Below, piece after piece: positions 8,433 to 17,930 of a stretch of DNA of 64,000 nucleotides. Location: positions 558,001 through 622,000 of the forward strand of contig NZ_QFFK01000002.1 of the NCBI RefSeq assembly GCF_003149455.1. Reading direction: 5' to 3'. This stretch comes from Chitinophaga deserti. GTDB taxonomy: Bacteria > Bacteroidota > Bacteroidia > Chitinophagales > Chitinophagaceae. Within the stretch, counting starts at the first letter, position 1. Each line of letters begins with the position of its first letter. The notes below the pieces were generated by a model. The model ran no database searches. It saw nothing but the letters and a program-made list of their open reading frames with translations, and was not told the DNA's origin. A program made the translations under genes and the position numbers.

Positions 8433-8448
8433 TGGAACAGGCCATGCA
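8433..8448 (+). promoter_or_regulatory. Sigma-54-like -24/-12 promoter of the efflux operon
   Basis: TGGAACAGGCCATGCA matches the sigma-54 consensus TGGCACG-N4-TTGCW at the GG and GC dinucleotides with correct spacing, and at most flanking positions. The predicted start of transcription is near 8459, leaving a leader of about 85 bases before the adaptor ATG. No TAnnTTTG box was noticed here. Confidence 0.5.
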
Positions 8449-8543
8449 GGGGTACTGCCAGCTACATCCGCCATGGAAGCGGGTTTTGCGGATTGGCATG
8501 GCTTGGCACATGGATTGACTTTATACTGCCAGCAATTATAGTC

Positions 8544-9791
8544 ATGGATAGACAACTCAAAAAGAAATATTGGACCAAGCAGCGCCTCTTCATTTACGGA
8601 GGCGGTGGTGCGGTAGTGCTTCTGCTCCTCTGGAGCTTTATTTTCGCGGACAAGCGCAGCAAGCTCAACGTGGAGAAAGATAAGATCACCGTTTCCCAGG
8701 TCACCAAAGGCACCTTCGACGAGTACATCTCCGTTACCGGAGTGGTGCATCCCCTCAAAACCATCCGGCTCGATGCCATCGAGGGGGGATATGTAGCCCG
8801 TAAATTCATGGAAGGCGGCAGTATGGTTAAAGCGGGTGATTCTATTCTCCGGCTTGAAAACCAGCGCCTCATGATGGAATTCGTGAACCGCGAAACCGAA
8901 ATGTACCGCCTCATCAACGAGCTGCAGAATACCCGGCTCCGTCTTAAACAAGACCGTTTCTCCCTGGAGAAAACCCTCAGCGACCTGGACTACCAGGTAG
9001 ATCAGGCGAAGGATATCTTCGAGCGGAACCATAAACTGTTTAAAGACAAAGTAGTAGCCGAGCAGGAGTACCTTAAAACAAAGCGTGAATATGAGCGCCT
9101 GAGCCGCCAGCGCCAGATCGAGGTACAGTCGCAGGAATACCAGCTGGAGAACGCCAAAACCCAGATAGCACAGCTGGAAGGCACAATAGCACGCACACAG
9201 CGTAACCTCACCCTGATGAAGGATAACCTGGCCAACCTGGTGGTACGCGCCCCGGTAGACGGGCAGCTGTCGTCCATCAACGTGGAAGTGGGTACCAGCA
9301 TTCAGGCGGGGCAGAACATCGGGCAGATCGATGACCTGAATGGCTTTAAGATGCGTGCAGAGGTAGATGAGCATTACATCAACCGTATTTTCTCCGGCCT
9401 GAAAGCCAATTTTGAATTCAACGGGAAAGCCAATGAAATGGTGATCTCCAAAGTATATCCTGAAGTGAAGAACGGCCGTTTCGAAGTAGACATGCAATTC
9501 CAGCAGGCTGCTCCGGAAGGCATCCGCCGCGGGCAATCCTCTCCTATCCGCCTTGAGCTCGGGAAATCATCCGAAGCATTACTTTTGCCTGCGGGCGGCT
9601 TCTTCTCAGATACCGGCGGCAACTGGGTGTATGTTGTGGAAAATGGAGGTAAAAGAGCCGCCAAACGTAAGATAACCCTTGGCCGTAAAAACCCGGTGTA
9701 TTTCGAAGTGCTTGATGGCCTCCGGCCCGGCGACCAGGTAATCACTTCCACTTACGAAAACTTTGGGAACAAGGAAGTCTTGGAATTTTGA
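8544..9791 (+). CDS. Efflux periplasmic adaptor (HlyD/MacA-type), first copy
   Basis: A 415-residue membrane fusion protein. One N-terminal membrane anchor (about 14-33) is followed by a barrel-sandwich half, a long alpha-helical hairpin (about 85-215, rich in Glu, Gln, Arg and Lys), the second half (VRAPVDGQLSSINVEVG) and beta-barrel/membrane-proximal domains. It would bridge an inner-membrane ABC permease and the TolC-like protein encoded at 16446. It is the first gene of an eight-gene plus-strand operon, and the ABC ATPase gene starts 39 bases downstream. ATG at 8544 is chosen because the charged segment and anchor begin right after it. Confidence 0.9.
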   Translation: MDRQLKKKYWTKQRLFIYGGGGAVVLLLLWSFIFADKRSKLNVEKDKITVSQVTKGTFDEYISVTGVVHPLKTIRLDAIEGGYVARKFMEGGSMVKAGDSILRLENQRLMMEFVNRETEMYRLINELQNTRLRLKQDRFSLEKTLSDLDYQVDQAKDIFERNHKLFKDKVVAEQEYLKTKREYERLSRQRQIEVQSQEYQLENAKTQIAQLEGTIARTQRNLTLMKDNLANLVVRAPVDGQLSSINVEVGTSIQAGQNIGQIDDLNGFKMRAEVDEHYINRIFSGLKANFEFNGKANEMVISKVYPEVKNGRFEVDMQFQQAAPEGIRRGQSSPIRLELGKSSEALLLPAGGFFSDTGGNWVYVVENGGKRAAKRKITLGRKNPVYFEVLDGLRPGDQVITSTYENFGNKEVLEF

Positions 9792-9830
9792 TCCACCCAA
9801 AACCATTACATCAACTTCAATCCGAAACAA

Positions 9831-10520
9831 ATGATCAGAACAGTCAACCTGCAGAAATTATTCACCACAGAAGAAGTGGAAACCACCGCGCTGAATGGCA
9901 TTAACATGGAAATTCAGGATGGGGAATTCGTTGCCATCATGGGCCCTTCGGGCTGCGGTAAATCCACATTGCTCAATATCCTCGGTTTGCTCGATAACCC
10001 TTCCCACGGCGAATATCATTTCTGGGGGCAGGAAGTAGCGCGGATGAGTGAGCGCCAGCGCGCCCAGCTCCGCAAAGGAGCGATAGGATTTGTATTCCAG
10101 AGCTTCAACCTCATCGATGAACTGACTGTTTTCGAAAATGTGGAACTGCCGCTGCTGTACCTGAAAGTACCTGCCAGTGAAAGAAAGGCAAGGGTGGAAG
10201 TAGTGCTGGAGCGTATGAATATCATGCACCGCCGCAACCACTTCCCGCAACAGCTCTCCGGCGGCCAGCAGCAACGTGTGGCTATTGCCCGTGCAGTAGT
10301 GGCAAAGCCTAAACTTATTCTGGCGGATGAGCCCACGGGTAACCTCGATTCCACCAATGGTGAAGAAGTGATGAAACTGCTTCAGGAACTGAACGATGCA
10401 GGTACAACCCTCATCATGGTGACTCACTCGCCTTATGACGCCGGGTTTGCACACCGCATCGTTAACCTGTTTGATGGTAAGGTAGTAACTGAAAACATCA
10501 AGGAACAGTTTCACGTATAA
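9831..10520 (+). CDS. MacB/LolD-type ABC transporter ATPase, first copy
   Basis: This 229-residue nucleotide-binding protein has complete motifs: Walker A GPSGCGKS (38-45), Q-loop Gln90, signature LSGGQQQR (142-149), Walker B LILADE (162-167), D-loop NLDS and switch His199. The family powers MacB- or LolCDE-like permeases that do mechanotransmission rather than classical transmembrane transport. It lies between the first adaptor and the two permease genes. In contrast to the second ATPase (15634), all catalytic positions are canonical. Confidence 0.95.
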   Translation: MIRTVNLQKLFTTEEVETTALNGINMEIQDGEFVAIMGPSGCGKSTLLNILGLLDNPSHGEYHFWGQEVARMSERQRAQLRKGAIGFVFQSFNLIDELTVFENVELPLLYLKVPASERKARVEVVLERMNIMHRRNHFPQQLSGGQQQRVAIARAVVAKPKLILADEPTGNLDSTNGEEVMKLLQELNDAGTTLIMVTHSPYDAGFAHRIVNLFDGKVVTENIKEQFHV

Positions 10521-10552
10521 ACTGTAAGATCAAACTTTAAAACTGATTGACT

Positions 10553-10774
10553 ATGGTACCGCATTGCCCTGAACAAATCATCCAGCTCCCGCAGCCGGGC
10601 GCTCTGATAGGAAGCTTTTCCTGCGAAAGCACCGCTACGGAAGGATTGCAGGGTATGCTACTTTTTCCTTCCATGTTGTTTCCCCTGCTCCTGATATTGT
10701 TTGCCGGAATGTGCCTGTTAAATCAATACCGCCGCAGACAAGTATTTCCTAACCGGACTGCCGGTAACGATTAA
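10553..10774 (+). CDS. Small single-pass membrane protein in efflux operon
   Basis: The 73-codon frame fills the gap between the first ATPase (32 bases upstream) and the first permease (22 bases downstream) in the same direction. Its only feature is one strongly hydrophobic segment (GMLLFPSMLFPLLLILFAGM, about 35-55) followed by a basic tail (NQYRRRQ), predicting a cytoplasmic C-terminus. An in-frame TTG lies 6 bases before the ATG. It matches no family I recognise. The tight packing and membrane character support a real gene, perhaps a pump subunit, but short frames like this can be chance. Confidence 0.5.
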   Translation: MVPHCPEQIIQLPQPGALIGSFSCESTATEGLQGMLLFPSMLFPLLLILFAGMCLLNQYRRRQVFPNRTAGND

Positions 10775-10796
10775 TATCCTCACCCCCTTATTCAAC

Positions 10797-13163
10797 ATGT
10801 ACATGTTCAGAAATCATATCAAGATCGCATGGCGGAACCTCTGGAACAACAAAGTGTTCGGAGCCATCAATATTGCAGGCCTCACCATCGGGATGACCGC
10901 CTGCATGTTCATCCTCCTTTGGGTGGCCAATGAGTTCAGTACAAACCGGTACCACGAGAAGCTGCCGCAGATCTACCAGGTATATGAACATCAGTACTAC
11001 TCTCACAACGAGATGCTGACCACCACGGCTACACCGGGGCCACTGGTAGACAAGCTCAGGACCGAAGTGCCGGGTATCCGTGAAGCCGCATCCGTGAGCT
11101 GGAATGCGGATAAACTCGTTTCTTCGGGTGATAAGAACCTCAAGTTTCAGGGGCATTATACCGACAATTCGTTCTTCAACATATTTACTTTCCCTTTCCT
11201 CGAAGGCACGGCGGCAACAGCGCTCGTTCAACCAGGGAATATTGTACTAACCGATAAATCTGCCGAAGCGCTTTTCGGGAGCGATAAAGCATTGGGTAAA
11301 ACGGTTCGCCTGGAAAACAAGCAGGACTACACCGTGTCTGGCGTAGTGAAGGCTCCTCCTGCAGGGAGCTCGCTCATGTTCAACTTCCTGCTGCCCATGC
11401 AGGAACTGAAAGCCGAAAATAAATGGCTGGAATCATGGACCGCCAACGCACCGCGTACTTATGTGCTGCTGGATGCACAGGCCGATCTGGCAAAAGTGAA
11501 CGCAAGCGCCAAAAATATTATCAAGCGTAATGCAGAAGGCTCCTCCACGGAGGTGTTCCTTTATCCCTATTCGGATGTGTACCTCAAAGGACAGTTTAAA
11601 GACGGCATACTGCAACCGGGAAGAATGGAATATGTGAGGCTGTTCATCATTGTGGCGGTGTTCGTATTGCTGATCGCCTGTATCAACTTTATGAATCTTT
11701 CCACAGCAAGGGCTGTACAGCGCAGTAAAGAAGTAGGGGTGCGTAAAAGCATCGGGGCAGGAAGACTTTCACTGATCTCGCAGTTCCTCGGAGAATCATT
11801 TGCACTGGTGTTTATTTCCTCCATCCTGTCTGTAGGACTGGTTTGGCTGCTGATGCCCGTGTTTGAAAAGATGGTGAATACCACGATGATAGTACCCGTG
11901 TTTACCTGGTATAATCTGCTGGGGCTATTATGCCTGGGAGCTTTCACCGGCTTTGCTGCCGGCAGCTATCCTGCATTTTACCTTTCTTCCCTCAACCCGG
12001 TATCTACGCTGAAAGGCGGAATGCTGCGGTTGAAATCATCGGCTATCTGGCTGCGGAAAGGGCTGGTAATATTCCAGTTCAGTATATCAACAGTACTTAT
12101 TGTAGCAGCCACGCTGGTATACCTGCAGGTACAGTTTATCAAGAACAGGAACCTGGGGCTGAACAAGGATCAGGTGGTATTTTTCAATAAGGAAGGCGGA
12201 GTGTCTTCCAACATAGAAGCTTTCCGGCATGCGCTGGAAGGGAAGCCCGGAATCGTTTCTTCCATGGTGGCCAACCAGCTGCCCATTGATGTGGGTAACA
12301 GCGGGCAGGGCGTATCGTGGCCGGGTAAATCAGAAAGTGAAACGGTGCTGTTTGATAAGCTCGAAGCTACTGACGGGCTGGATAAAACCATGCAGCTCGA
12401 TATAGTGGAGGGGCGCACTTTTTCGGCAGCTCACCCTACAGATAAAGATGGTGTGATCATAAATGAGACGGCGGCCAGGATTATGAAACTAAAGAAACCT
12501 TTTGCCGGACAGAATTTAACGATAGAAGGAAAACAGATGCCCATTATAGGTGTGGTGAAGGATTTCGCGAGCAGGCATTTATCCAGTAAATCGGCCCCCA
12601 TGCTCATCCTTTATATCGATGAGCCGGGCGGTAAAATACTCGTGCGCATACAGCCGGGTAAAACGGATGAAGCACTGGCAAGTCTCGAAGCTGTATATAA
12701 ACAATTCAATCCGGAGTATCCTTTCGAAGTTAAGTTCATGGATGTATTCTTCGAAAGAATGTACCGGAGCGAAGCGGTGATCGGAAGATTATCGACCGTG
12801 TTTACCGTGCTGGCCATCTTCATTGCCTGTCTGGGTCTCTTCGGGCTGGCGGCATTCACTGCACAGCAGCGCACGAAGGAAATCGGTATCCGCAAGGTGC
12901 TGGGAGCTACCGTAACCCAGATACTGGTATTGCTGAGCAAGGATTTCCTGCGGCTGGTACTGGTGGCTGTAGCCATCGCATTGCCGCTGGCAGGGTATTT
13001 CATGCAGGGGTGGCTCGAGAAATTTGCAGTGCATATCGAGATCAGCTGGTGGATCTTCGCCGGCACCGCGGTATTATCACTGGTGATGGCTATGATGACG
13101 GTTAGTTACCAGTCTATCCGCACAGCAAGGATGAGCCCGGTTAAATCGCTCAGGGCAGAATAA
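10797..13163 (+). CDS. MacB-like FtsX-family ABC permease, first copy
   Basis: The 788-residue protein begins with the amphipathic stretch typical of Bacteroidota FtsX permeases (FRNHIKIAWRNLWNNK), one membrane segment (about 22-42), a large MacB periplasmic core domain, three membrane segments (about 280-420), a second periplasmic domain, and C-terminal FtsX membrane segments (about 665-780) ending in SPVKSLRAE. The duplicated 8-segment layout matches the long MacB-like permeases common in this phylum. It is adjacent to a second, divergent permease of the same kind, so they may form a heterodimer or two homodimeric pumps. Confidence 0.92.
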   Translation: MYMFRNHIKIAWRNLWNNKVFGAINIAGLTIGMTACMFILLWVANEFSTNRYHEKLPQIYQVYEHQYYSHNEMLTTTATPGPLVDKLRTEVPGIREAASVSWNADKLVSSGDKNLKFQGHYTDNSFFNIFTFPFLEGTAATALVQPGNIVLTDKSAEALFGSDKALGKTVRLENKQDYTVSGVVKAPPAGSSLMFNFLLPMQELKAENKWLESWTANAPRTYVLLDAQADLAKVNASAKNIIKRNAEGSSTEVFLYPYSDVYLKGQFKDGILQPGRMEYVRLFIIVAVFVLLIACINFMNLSTARAVQRSKEVGVRKSIGAGRLSLISQFLGESFALVFISSILSVGLVWLLMPVFEKMVNTTMIVPVFTWYNLLGLLCLGAFTGFAAGSYPAFYLSSLNPVSTLKGGMLRLKSSAIWLRKGLVIFQFSISTVLIVAATLVYLQVQFIKNRNLGLNKDQVVFFNKEGGVSSNIEAFRHALEGKPGIVSSMVANQLPIDVGNSGQGVSWPGKSESETVLFDKLEATDGLDKTMQLDIVEGRTFSAAHPTDKDGVIINETAARIMKLKKPFAGQNLTIEGKQMPIIGVVKDFASRHLSSKSAPMLILYIDEPGGKILVRIQPGKTDEALASLEAVYKQFNPEYPFEVKFMDVFFERMYRSEAVIGRLSTVFTVLAIFIACLGLFGLAAFTAQQRTKEIGIRKVLGATVTQILVLLSKDFLRLVLVAVAIALPLAGYFMQGWLEKFAVHIEISWWIFAGTAVLSLVMAMMTVSYQSIRTARMSPVKSLRAE

Positions 13164-13188
13164 CTTTCAACTTCAAACCACGCTATTT

Positions 13189-15603
13189 ATGTGGAAGACA
13201 TATATCAAAATCGCATTCCGGAATATCTGGAAAGCCAAACAGATAACGTTTGTAAATGTTGTAGGGCTTTCTGTTGCTATCGCAGCGGCCATGCTGTTGT
13301 GCATGACGGTGTATAAGGAGTTTTCCTACGACAATTTCCATGAAAAGGGGAACAGGCTATATAGTGTGAGTAAAGTACTGCATGAGCCTGAAAAGATCTC
13401 TTACATGCCCAATATGCCGCACCCCATGGGGCCAACGCTGAAGGCGGAAATGCCCGGTATTGTGAATAGCGTTCGTATGGGGAACAACTCGGTTGCATTG
13501 CGTGTTAACGGCGAGCTTAAATCTATTTCGACAATATACACGGAGCCTTCCTTCTTCAATATGTTCAGCTTCCCGGTTGTGAAAGGGGAGGCAAAACTCG
13601 GGCTTACCGACATCGTATTATCTGAGAAGAGCGCTGTTACGCTTTTCGGAGATTCAGACCCCATTGGCAGGCAGGTGGAGCTGAAAACAGGAGATACATG
13701 GAAAGCGCTGACCGTTACGGGTATTCTGAAGAATGCGCCGGAAAATTCCAGCGTTGGTTATGCAACCCTGATACGGCTGGAAAACCACCCCGATTATACT
13801 ACCAATAACAATAACTGGTTTAATGTAAGCCTCGAAACTTTCGTGGAACTGCAGCCTGGTACAGATCCTGAAACAATCAGGCGTGCCAGTAAGGCCTTCC
13901 TTGAAAAGTATTTCGGGGAAGATATAGCCCGGCAGAAGAACGGCGGGGCAAAGCCCGGAGATTACGGAGCTTACCAGCTGCTGGGACTCATCCCCATGAG
14001 AGAAGTGCATTTTTCCCCGCACAGCAACCTGGGGGGTGAAAAGAAAATGCTGGTACTGATGCTGCTCTTCATTGCAGCCTTCCTCCTGTTTATTGCCAGC
14101 ATCAACTTCGTGAATCTTACCCTTGCCCGCTCTTTTACCCGTGCCCGTGAAGTAGGCATGCGTAAAGTGATGGGGGCCGGCAAATGGCAGTTAAGCCTGC
14201 AGCTGTGGGGCGAAGCCCTGTTGCTGTTCCTGATTTCGCTGTTAATAGGATCGCTGATAGCCTATCTTTTACTGCCGGGATATAATGCCCTGTTCAAATC
14301 AGGCGTAAGCTTCTCGCTGCTCCTGGAGCCTAAATTCATCGCCGGTATCGTGATCACCCTGCTGGTGGTAACGGGCCTGGCTGGCGGATACCCCGCCGCA
14401 ATTATGGCAAGGGCACAAACGCTTATGGTACTGAAAGGGAAGATGACCACCGGCAAAACGAATTACTTCCGCAACTCCCTGATCGTAACCCAGTTCGTAT
14501 TCTCCTGCCTGCTCATTATTGCCACGCTGATAGCCTGGCGGCAGATGGATTACCTGAAGAATAAACCTTTGGGCTATAACACCAGCGAAGTGATCAGCGT
14601 GCCGGTAGGGCCGAAGGAAAACGGGAAAGCCGTACTGGAGCGCCTCCGGGCCGATCTGAAAGGCCAGCCGGGAATTATTTCCATGACAGGCGCCAATGCC
14701 AACTTTGGTATGGGGCTGGACGGGAGCGCGTCAACCTCCATCATCACCTGGGATTCCGAAGGCAGGGAATTGAAGGCGCACTGGCTGGGAATAGATCATG
14801 ACTATGCAAAAACCATGAGCCTTCAGCTGGTAGACGGGCGTGATTTCTCAACCGCCATGGCCTCAGACTCCAACGGGTTCGTGATCAATGAACAGATGGC
14901 ACGACAGTTTGGTCCCGGCAAAGGCCAGGTAGGTTTCCGCTTCCATCTGGATGACGAGGACCCTACGGAATACCATGTAGTGGGCATCGTAAAGGATTAT
15001 CACTTTAAATCCCTCCGTCAGGAAATAGAACCGCAGCTGATGCATGTACTGAACGGGAGCGATAACGTACGCTATATATTCGTTCGGGTAGCGCCCGGCG
15101 GGCTTGCTGCTTCTATGGACAGGGTAGCTGCTGCCTGGAACCGTGCCGCGCCGCAAACGCCCTTCATAGGCTCGTTTGTGAATGAGAATACCGACCGGCA
15201 GTACCGTACGGAAGCCACGCTTACCAAGATCTTCATCAGCGGCGGCGTGCTTACGATCATAATATCCTGTATGGGCCTCTTTGCCATGGCCGTGCTCATT
15301 ATTGGGCAGCGCACCCGTGAAATAGGCATCCGTAAGGTGCTGGGGGCAAGTGCCGCGGGTGTGGTAGCGCTGATCTCGCGCGACTTCCTGCTGCTGGTAG
15401 GGCTGGCCATCCTCATTGCATCGCCGGTTGCATATTTCCTCATGAACCAGTGGCTGAAGGAGTTTGCCTACAGAACTGATATTCACTGGAGCGTGTTTGT
15501 ACTGGCGGGCGGATTGGCTATGCTCATTGCCGCACTAACGGTGAGCTTCCAGAGTGTAAGGGCTGCATTGATGAACCCGGTGAAATCCCTGCGGACAGAA
15601 TAG
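13189..15603 (+). CDS. MacB-like FtsX-family ABC permease, second copy
   Basis: The 804-residue protein has the same architecture as its upstream neighbour: an amphipathic start (WKTYIKIAFRNIWKAKQ), a MacB periplasmic core, FtsX membrane blocks in the middle (about 285-430) and at the end (about 680-795), and the closing motif NPVKSLRTE. Sequence similarity to the first copy is clear at both ends but low in the periplasmic domains, suggesting different partners or ligands. It starts 25 bases after the first permease and is followed 30 bases later by the second ATPase gene. Confidence 0.92.
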   Translation: MWKTYIKIAFRNIWKAKQITFVNVVGLSVAIAAAMLLCMTVYKEFSYDNFHEKGNRLYSVSKVLHEPEKISYMPNMPHPMGPTLKAEMPGIVNSVRMGNNSVALRVNGELKSISTIYTEPSFFNMFSFPVVKGEAKLGLTDIVLSEKSAVTLFGDSDPIGRQVELKTGDTWKALTVTGILKNAPENSSVGYATLIRLENHPDYTTNNNNWFNVSLETFVELQPGTDPETIRRASKAFLEKYFGEDIARQKNGGAKPGDYGAYQLLGLIPMREVHFSPHSNLGGEKKMLVLMLLFIAAFLLFIASINFVNLTLARSFTRAREVGMRKVMGAGKWQLSLQLWGEALLLFLISLLIGSLIAYLLLPGYNALFKSGVSFSLLLEPKFIAGIVITLLVVTGLAGGYPAAIMARAQTLMVLKGKMTTGKTNYFRNSLIVTQFVFSCLLIIATLIAWRQMDYLKNKPLGYNTSEVISVPVGPKENGKAVLERLRADLKGQPGIISMTGANANFGMGLDGSASTSIITWDSEGRELKAHWLGIDHDYAKTMSLQLVDGRDFSTAMASDSNGFVINEQMARQFGPGKGQVGFRFHLDDEDPTEYHVVGIVKDYHFKSLRQEIEPQLMHVLNGSDNVRYIFVRVAPGGLAASMDRVAAAWNRAAPQTPFIGSFVNENTDRQYRTEATLTKIFISGGVLTIIISCMGLFAMAVLIIGQRTREIGIRKVLGASAAGVVALISRDFLLLVGLAILIASPVAYFLMNQWLKEFAYRTDIHWSVFVLAGGLAMLIAALTVSFQSVRAALMNPVKSLRTE

Positions 15604-15633
15604 TATTTACCGAAAAAAAATTACATTCAGATC

Positions 15634-16296
15634 ATGATACAATTGCGCAATATCACAAAGCATTATCCTGTAGGTTTTGGCAAGCACGAAATTTTGAAAG
15701 AAGTGAACCTGGAAATAGGGCAGGGGGAGTTTGTGTCGATCATGGGGCCTTCCGGCTCCGGTAAATCGACCCTCCTGCACATATTGGGGATGCTGGAAGA
15801 TGCGTCTGAAGGGGAGTATCTTTTCCAGAATGAGCCGGTGCATAAGATGAACGACAAGAAAAGAACGCAACTGCACCGGGGTGCCATCGGGTTCGTGTTT
15901 CAGGCCTATCACCTGATCGATGAGCTGACGGTGTATGAGAATATTGAAACCCCGCTTTTGTATAAGAACGTGCCCTCGGGAGAGCGGAAGAGCCGTGTTG
16001 CGGATATACTTGACCGTTTTAACATGGTGGCCAAGAAAGACCTTTTCCCTACCCAGCTTTCCGGCGGCCAGCAGCAGCTGGTGGGTATTGCACGGGCCAT
16101 AGTGGCCGAGCCCTCTGTAATTTTCGCGGACGAGCCAACGGGCAATCTCCATTCAGACCAGGCCCGCCAGATCATGGAACTGTTCTCGGAACTCAATAAA
16201 AAGGACGGCATCACCATCGTCCAGGTAACCCATTCAGACCTGAACGCCGGCTACGGCAACCGGGTTATTCAGATTAAGGACGGGAAGCTTCAGTAA
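15634..16296 (+). CDS. MacB/LolD-type ABC transporter ATPase, second copy with altered motifs
   Basis: A 220-residue ATPase with Walker A GPSGSGKS (38-45), Q-loop Gln90, Walker B VIFADE and switch His200. Two positions differ from the family. The signature ends LSGGQQQL (Leu149 where Arg is nearly invariant), and the D-loop reads NLHS (His173 in place of Asp). It may be a slow or regulatory subunit that pairs with the canonical first ATPase in a heterodimer; that is inference. It sits between the second permease and the TolC-like gene. Confidence 0.92.
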   Translation: MIQLRNITKHYPVGFGKHEILKEVNLEIGQGEFVSIMGPSGSGKSTLLHILGMLEDASEGEYLFQNEPVHKMNDKKRTQLHRGAIGFVFQAYHLIDELTVYENIETPLLYKNVPSGERKSRVADILDRFNMVAKKDLFPTQLSGGQQQLVGIARAIVAEPSVIFADEPTGNLHSDQARQIMELFSELNKKDGITIVQVTHSDLNAGYGNRVIQIKDGKLQ

Positions 16297-16445
16297 CCCG
16301 CCCGATATTTTTCCGGAAGCTAAAAACTCATCATATGATGTTTTGCCTTAAATTCGTGTGGCCCGTTGCCGCACTCAGGAAACATGTGCCTCTTAATCAG
16401 GAAACCGGCATGGTATCACAACAATTCAAATATTCTCGTCCGGCT

Positions 16446-17900
16446 ATGAAAACGACGTTCGTTACAACCGCCCTGATTGTGGCATTCTTAATAGCAGTGC
16501 AACCTGCCAGAGCGCAGGAAGAAGCCTGGACATACCAGCGTTGTTACGAATACGCCCTTGCCCACAACCTCACGCTGCAGCAAAGCGTGCTGAACAAACG
16601 TTTGGCAGAGCTGACGCTGAAAACCGACCGCATGTCTATGCTGCCCACCCTGCAGGGTTCTGCCAGCGGTGGCTATATCTTCGGCCGGTCTATCAACATT
16701 ACTACCAACCAGTTCGATAACAAGGCAACTTTCAATGCCAGTCTCGGTTTATCTGCCGGGGCCGACCTGTTTAACTGGTTTTCCAAAAGGAATACTGTAG
16801 CATCCTCCAAATACGAAGTATACGCTCAAAACTACCTGCTGGAGAAAGCACGGAATGATATGGGCGTAAACGTAGCCAATGCCTTTTTACAGATCATTCT
16901 GGCACAGGAGCAGGTAAAGATCAGCCGTTCTCAGGTAGATCTGAGCAAGGCGCAGCTGGAGAATACAAAGAAGCTGGTGCTGGCGGGCTCTGTTCCTGAA
17001 AGCAACCAGGCCGATCTGGAAGCACAGCTGGCGCGCGACAGCTCTACGCTCGTTACCGCAGAGAATGCCGCTATATTACGGACGCTCCAGATGAAAGCGC
17101 TGCTGAACCTGGGATTTGAAGTACCCTTTACGCCTGGCATCCCTGAAAATGTAGCCGCCCTCCCGGTGATCAACCTCACGGAGAATACGCCGGAAATGAT
17201 TTTCAGCTCTGCATTGAACATTCAGCCGCAATACCGGTCAGATGAAATGCGGGTTAAATCCGCAGATAAATCACTGGCCGCCGCTAAAGGAGCCATGTAT
17301 CCCCGGCTTCGTGCCAATGCCGGAGCGGATACCAGGCTGGCAGGCGGTATGAGGTACGAGCAGTTTGGTCCGGATAACTGGGTGACGTACGTTTCCAGCA
17401 TCGGCTTCCCCAAATCCAACCCGCTCGATACCGTATTCACCTTCGACCGCGTTAATAACCGCGCCACCCGGAAGTATACCGTGGGCCGCCAGCTGTCCGA
17501 TAACTTTGGTCAGAACATTGGTGTTTCACTTAGCTTCCCTATCTTCAACGGCTGGCAGCTGCGCGGCAACGTGGAGCGCGCCAAAATTGAACTGGAAAAC
17601 AGGAAACTATCGCTCGACATTAACCGCCTTCAGCTCCGGCAGGATGTTTATACCGCACATGCCGATGCCGTTGGCGCATACCAGAAATACCAGGCCGCCA
17701 TCACTACGGAAAATGCCTCACAGAAAGCGTTCGACTTCGCAACCAAACGTTTTAACGTAGGCCTCATGAACACCGTAGAGTACGTAACCACTCAAACAAA
17801 CTTATTTAAAGCGCAGATCGAACGTGTATCTGCCCTCTACGATTATATATTCAAGGTTAAACTATTGGAATTCTATCGCGATCAGAAAATTACGCTGTAG
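16446..17900 (+). CDS. TolC-family outer membrane efflux protein
   Basis: From the ATG at 16446 the 484-residue product has a good signal peptide (MKTTFVTTALIVAFLIAVQP, cut after ARAQ). Two OEP repeats follow, with heptad-rich helices (about 60-260 and 330-480). The family forms trimeric outer-membrane channels docked by adaptors. An upstream start at 16335 would add 37 residues and bury the signal peptide. It is the only outer-membrane channel in the operon although there are two adaptors and two ATPases. The second adaptor begins 30 bases downstream. Confidence 0.92.
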   Translation: MKTTFVTTALIVAFLIAVQPARAQEEAWTYQRCYEYALAHNLTLQQSVLNKRLAELTLKTDRMSMLPTLQGSASGGYIFGRSINITTNQFDNKATFNASLGLSAGADLFNWFSKRNTVASSKYEVYAQNYLLEKARNDMGVNVANAFLQIILAQEQVKISRSQVDLSKAQLENTKKLVLAGSVPESNQADLEAQLARDSSTLVTAENAAILRTLQMKALLNLGFEVPFTPGIPENVAALPVINLTENTPEMIFSSALNIQPQYRSDEMRVKSADKSLAAAKGAMYPRLRANAGADTRLAGGMRYEQFGPDNWVTYVSSIGFPKSNPLDTVFTFDRVNNRATRKYTVGRQLSDNFGQNIGVSLSFPIFNGWQLRGNVERAKIELENRKLSLDINRLQLRQDVYTAHADAVGAYQKYQAAITTENASQKAFDFATKRFNVGLMNTVEYVTTQTNLFKAQIERVSALYDYIFKVKLLEFYRDQKITL

Positions 17901-17930
17901 TGTTCCAAGACACAGTAATACAAAGCGTAT

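Larger units (their letters stand above)
8230..8543. other. Divergent regulatory region, two-component genes / efflux operon
   Basis: The 314 bases between the regulator and adaptor starts contain no gene. They hold the inverted repeats at 8364-8392 and 8403-8418, a sigma-54-like promoter at 8433, and a leader of about 85 bases before the ATG at 8544. An in-frame extension of the adaptor to 8349 runs through these elements and lacks a plausible protein character. Confidence 0.6.

Noticed and set aside
8433..8520. Alternative sigma-54 site at TTGGCATGGCTTGGCA (about 8494-8509)
   Set aside because: The GG to GC spacing is one base too short. The element at 8433 has correct spacing and better flanks.
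8430..9536. A 368-codon frame antisense to the first adaptor gene
   Set aside because: The plus-strand adaptor has clear lipoyl and hairpin domains; the antisense frame also runs across the promoter region.
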